This document shows positions 8,750-11,316 of a stretch of DNA of 11,316 nucleotides, piece by piece (the stretch's first letter is position 1; the number at the start of each line of letters is the position of its first letter). This stretch comes from Burkholderia sp. (lineage in GTDB: Bacteria; Pseudomonadota; Gammaproteobacteria; Burkholderiales; Burkholderiaceae). A program made the position numbers and the translations under genes. The stretch lies in the NCBI GenBank assembly GCA_028292565.1, contig JAQGMD010000308.1, positions 1 to 11,316 of the forward strand, in the 5' to 3' direction. The notes below the pieces were generated by a model, which made no database searches, was not told the origin of the DNA, and saw only the letters and a program-made list of their open reading frames with translations.

Positions 8750-9958
8750 TTAAACGCGGCAGCCGCGCGCCGGATCGGCGAGCGCTTTCTGGACCACACT
8801 GACCAGCTTGTTCTCCTTGCCGACCACCTTGCGCAGGTAGGAATCCTGCACCGGGTTATGCGCCCTGGAGAGCGTGAACGCGCCACGCGGGCTGTTGATC
8901 CTGGCGGATTCCATCGCCTTGATCATGCCGGCCTTGTTGGCGACATCGCCCTTGACGGTGTCGAGGCCGGCGGCAAGCAGTTGGCCGGCATCGTAGCCTT
9001 GCACCGAATAGACATCCGGCTGCTCCTTGTACTTCTTCGCATACGCCAGGCGGAACGCCTTGTCGGCGGGGGTGTCGAGTCCATCGGCATAGTGCAGTGT
9101 GGTTTCGATGCCTTGTGCCGCATCGCCTACCGCATCGAGCACGCCGTCGGTCAGCAGGCCGGAGCCGAACAGCGGAATCTTGTCCTTCAGTCCGGCGGCC
9201 TGGTAGTCCTTGATGAACTTTGCCGCGCCGGCGCCGGCGAAGAATGCGACCACCGCGTCCGGTTTGAGCGCGCCGATTTCGGTCAGCAGCGACTGGAACT
9301 CGACTTGCGGGAAGGGCAGGGACAGTTCCTTGATGATCTGGCCACCCTGCTGTTCGAAGCCCTCCTTGAACGCGGCCAGCATCTGGTCGCCCGTGGTGAA
9401 CTTCCAGGTGATGAACACCACCTTCTTGTGACCTTTGTCCTTCAGGACTTTTCCAAGCGGATGAATGATCTGCCAGTTGGAAAACGAGGTACGGAAAATA
9501 TTCGGTGCGCACAATGCGCCGGTGATCTCATCCGCGCCGGCGGCCGGCACGATCGACAGCACGCCGCTCTGGCGCAGCACGCGGGCCATGCCGAGCGCGA
9601 CGCCGGAGTGCACCGAGCCTATCACCACATCCACCTTGTCGCGCTGGACCAGGCGGCTGGCGTTCTCCGGCGCCTTGGATGGATTCGATTCGTCATCCAC
9701 GGTGTAATACTCGATCTCGCGGCCGCCGAGTTTGCCGCCGCGTTCATCGACGTACATCTTGAAACCGTTCGCGACGGAGTTGCCGATCTGGGCGAACGAA
9801 CCGGTGCTCGGCAACATCAGGCCGACCTTGATCTTGTTCGTCTGTGCGCGTGCCATCCCGGCCGGAACCAGCGTGCCGGTTGCCGCTGCGCCGGCGATAG
9901 TGGCCGCACCCATCAGGAATCCCCGGCGGTCGAGACCTTGCTTGTCGTGTTTGTTCAT
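8750..9958 (-). CDS. HAAT-family ABC transporter substrate-binding protein with Tat signal
   Basis: 402 residues, a LivK-like type I periplasmic binding protein. The N-terminus has a twin-arginine signal: Asp-Arg-Arg-Gly-Phe-Leu (10-15), a hydrophobic Ala/Gly-rich core (about 16-34) and Ala-Arg-Ala before a likely cleavage after residue 38. This implies export of the folded protein by Tat. The mature protein begins Lys-Ile-Lys-Val-Gly-Leu-Met-Leu-Pro and shows Asp-Asp-Glu-Ser-Asn-Pro, Val-Ile-Gly-Ser-Val-His-Ser-Gly-Val-Ala, Pro-Asn-Ile-Phe-Arg-Thr-Ser and a C-terminal Ala-Asp-Pro-Ala-Arg-Gly-Cys-Arg. From memory these fit the subgroup linked to aromatic-compound uptake in Burkholderiales rather than leucine binding; this is unverified. 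AAAAGGA (9966-9972) is 7 nt before the ATG. The 79-nt gap to the upstream nitrilase shows no terminator, and livH follows 24 nt later. Confidence 0.92.
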   Translation of the reverse strand: MNKHDKQGLDRRGFLMGAATIAGAAATGTLVPAGMARAQTNKIKVGLMLPSTGSFAQIGNSVANGFKMYVDERGGKLGGREIEYYTVDDESNPSKAPENASRLVQRDKVDVVIGSVHSGVALGMARVLRQSGVLSIVPAAGADEITGALCAPNIFRTSFSNWQIIHPLGKVLKDKGHKKVVFITWKFTTGDQMLAAFKEGFEQQGGQIIKELSLPFPQVEFQSLLTEIGALKPDAVVAFFAGAGAAKFIKDYQAAGLKDKIPLFGSGLLTDGVLDAVGDAAQGIETTLHYADGLDTPADKAFRLAYAKKYKEQPDVYSVQGYDAGQLLAAGLDTVKGDVANKAGMIKAMESARINSPRGAFTLSRAHNPVQDSYLRKVVGKENKLVSVVQKALADPARGCRV

Positions 9959-10037
9959 TGTCTTATCCTTTTAATTGAATCGAACGAAACGTATCCCCCG
10001 AAGGTGACCGGTGTTTTGCTGCATATTGAACTTGAAA

Positions 10038-11102
10038 TTACGACTTACGCCGTGGTGCGAATTCCGTCTGGGCGTAGGCAACGTTTTCAGAGAGGCCGGA
10101 CGCGCGCTCGCGTTGTTCCGTTTCGAAACCGGCGCTTTGCGGATGGCTCGGGTTGATGGTCGTCGGCGCAGACGTATTCACATGGAGCGAGAACACATCG
10201 GCCCGGTTGTAATGCCCGGCAAAGTCATGGATGAGTTTGGGGATCATCACCGCGTTGAGATCGACGTCGGCATATACGATGCCTTCGCCTTCCAGCGGTT
10301 CAGTGATGATCTGGCCGTTCGGGCCGACGATGGAAGCGCAGCCACGACCTTTGACTTTCTCGAGGAACGCGCGGTCCTCGCCGGCAATCTCGTACGCTTC
10401 GATAGTCGCGTCGTCGAGTACACCGGTTGAATTGATCACGAAGCAACCCATCGAATAGGCCAGCCCGCGGCTGACCGCCGACACGATCTCCGACAGCTCA
10501 AGCGCGGGCGAGACGAAGGCAGGCCAGGCGGCGACATGCACCAGCGGATAGTGGCTCATCATGACGGCGGAGGCCAGCGGGTTCGCATTTTCGGCGCATA
10601 CCAGGCCGCTCACCATGCCGAACGGCGCACGATAGGCTTTCAGGGTATCGCCCCAACCGCCGGTATGCACCAGGCGCTCGCCAACGGTCGGCACCAGTTT
10701 CTGGTGCTTGCCGAGGATGCCGCCGTCAGGGCCGATGAACAACTGGGTATTGAACATGGTGCCGGTGGTGTCCGGCCGTTTCTCGCACACGCCGATCACC
10801 GCGGTGATGCCTGCGTCACGGCATGCGTCGCCGAGCCGATCGGTCGCCTCGCTGGGAATCACCACTGAATTTTGAAACAGGCGGCGCGACAGGCTGAGAC
10901 TGACCATGCCGGTCGCAGGGCGCACCGTGTACCACGAGGGATGGGCGGGGACGAACCCCTCAGGGAATCCAATCATGTCGGCGCCGGCGGCGCCTGCTTC
11001 ACGGATCAGTTGACAAGCCTTGTCGATCGTCGCATCACGGTCGAGGTGCACCGATGCGGCCTGGACTGCGGCCAGCCTGATCTTCTTTAGTACGTCTCCC
11101 AT
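10038..11102 (-). CDS. Nitrilase-family carbon-nitrogen hydrolase
   Basis: 354 residues, the size of true nitrilases (branch 1), longer than most amidases or carbamoyl hydrolases of the superfamily. The catalytic triad is visible: Glu48 in Gly-Phe-Pro-Glu-Gly-Phe-Val-Pro, Lys135 in Lys-His-Gln-Lys-Leu-Val-Pro-Thr, and Cys169 in Gly-Leu-Val-Cys-Ala-Glu-Asn. A second Glu142 lies in Gly-Glu-Arg. The C-terminal Asp-Phe-Ala-Gly-His-Tyr-Asn-Arg-Ala-Asp-Val-Phe (293-304) is the nitrilase-type spiral-forming region. Such enzymes convert a nitrile to carboxylate plus ammonia in the cytoplasm. Most nitrilases have Cys-Trp-Glu at the nucleophile; here it is Cys-Ala-Glu, so the substrate or product (acid or amide) may differ. 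AAAGGAG (11111-11117) lies 8 nt before the ATG. It stands at the head of the transporter operon, behind a sigma-54 promoter candidate. Confidence 0.9.
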   Translation of the reverse strand: MGDVLKKIRLAAVQAASVHLDRDATIDKACQLIREAGAAGADMIGFPEGFVPAHPSWYTVRPATGMVSLSLSRRLFQNSVVIPSEATDRLGDACRDAGITAVIGVCEKRPDTTGTMFNTQLFIGPDGGILGKHQKLVPTVGERLVHTGGWGDTLKAYRAPFGMVSGLVCAENANPLASAVMMSHYPLVHVAAWPAFVSPALELSEIVSAVSRGLAYSMGCFVINSTGVLDDATIEAYEIAGEDRAFLEKVKGRGCASIVGPNGQIITEPLEGEGIVYADVDLNAVMIPKLIHDFAGHYNRADVFSLHVNTSAPTTINPSHPQSAGFETEQRERASGLSENVAYAQTEFAPRRKS

Positions 11103-11149
11103 CCGGGTGTCTCCTTTATGTGGGTTATTCGAGCGCGTTCAGCACACTA

Positions 11150-11165
11150 TGCAAAAAGCGATCCA
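11150..11165 (-). promoter_or_regulatory. Sigma-54 (-24/-12) promoter for the nitrilase gene
   Basis: Read on the - strand, TGGATCGCTTTTTGCA matches the sigma-54 consensus TGGCACG-N4-TTGCW at 10 of 12 specified positions. The invariant GG (-24) and GC (-12) are at the exact spacing. Transcription would start near 11139, leaving a leader of about 37 nt with a strong ribosome binding site. Sigma-54 promoters need an enhancer-binding activator such as NtrC, which fits a nitrogen-releasing hydrolase. No experimental proof is available. Confidence 0.65.
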
Positions 11166-11166
11166 C

Positions 11167-11200
11167 GCGGGGCTGCACTTTTTTGGTGTGCAGTCCCCGC
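11167..11200. repeat. Inverted repeat just upstream of the sigma-54 promoter
   Basis: Arms 11167-11178 and 11188-11200 are complementary over 12 bp with a single bulged base (T at 11194), around a loop containing six T residues. On the - strand the half-sites contain TGCAC and GTGCA separated by 9 nt. NtrC sites have the same half-sites separated by 7, so this resembles but does not equal an NtrC box. It spans about -28 to -61 relative to the predicted start. It could be an operator, or the stem of a terminator belonging to a gene beyond the window, though no T-tract follows directly on either strand. Confidence 0.6.
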
Positions 11201-11316
11201 TTAGGCACCGCGCAGGAATAAGTTGGTCAATTTTGCTGGCCGTAGCGGGCGCGTTGCTGCGTTGCTCGTCGTCGCCATAGCTCGCTATGGCTCCTCCTCA
11301 CGCCTTGCACCGCATC
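11201..11316. other. Non-coding window end with a palindrome, possibly part of a dispersed repeat
   Basis: No credible coding frame is seen here. A perfect palindrome with 8-bp arms (11274-11281 and 11284-11291, GCCATAGC and GCTATGGC) is separated by two bases. It is flanked by GTCGTC-type and CTCCTC-type short repeats, a layout I associate with dispersed intergenic repeats in betaproteobacteria. That association is from memory and cannot be checked here. The feature may continue beyond the window. Confidence 0.4.

Noticed and set aside
8603..10156. 517-codon open frame antisense to the substrate-binding protein gene
   Set aside because: It runs opposite the real gene, spans three features, and its composition is typical of a codon-bias shadow. 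The - strand protein has a full signal peptide and family motifs.
11176..11192. True NtrC-binding box
   Set aside because: The half-sites TGCAC and GTGCA are present but separated by 9 rather than 7 bases and lie close to the promoter; only a resemblance can be claimed.

Overview
This window looks like a chromosomal segment of a betaproteobacterium, probably Burkholderiales and perhaps close to Oxalobacteraceae. That placement is inferred from the moderately high GC content, the style of the ATP synthase proteins, and the type of Liv-like ABC transporter, which I recall from that group. No rRNA or other marker is present to confirm it.

Left part, + strand (1-3329): the 3' end of an F1Fo ATP synthase operon in canonical order: atpA (C-terminal end only), atpG, atpD, atpC. 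It closes with a textbook UUCG-loop intrinsic terminator directly after atpC. A short palindromic hairpin, similar in layout to the neisserial dRS3 repeat, sits in the atpD-atpC gap.

Middle, + strand (3350-5190): three separate-looking small genes. They encode a CoA-binding (Rossmann-type) protein of the YccU-like family, an SGNH/GDSL hydrolase with a hydrophobic N-terminus, and a small single-pass membrane protein of unknown function. Between the last of these and the convergent gene lies a striking 153-bp non-coding element (5190-5342). It has perfect 26-bp terminal inverted repeats and folds on paper into a three-way junction.

Right part, - strand (5383-11102): a five-protein branched-chain-amino-acid-type (HAAT) ABC transporter preceded by a nitrilase-family hydrolase. 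Transcription order is nitrilase, Tat-signal substrate-binding protein, LivH-type permease, LivM-type permease, LivG-type ATPase, LivF-type ATPase. Spacing is tight (ATGA overlap of livH/livM, 8-nt overlap of livM/livG, 1-nt gap of livG/livF), so the transporter genes are one operon and the nitrilase is probably its first gene. A well-matched sigma-54 (-24/-12) promoter and an adjacent 12-bp inverted repeat lie just upstream of the nitrilase. The simplest reading is a nitrogen-regulated uptake-and-hydrolysis module: the transporter imports a nitrile, amide or related (possibly aromatic) compound, or its carboxylate product, and the nitrilase releases ammonia. The substrate cannot be read from sequence. 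The window ends in about 115 bp of non-coding DNA carrying another palindrome that looks like a dispersed repeat.
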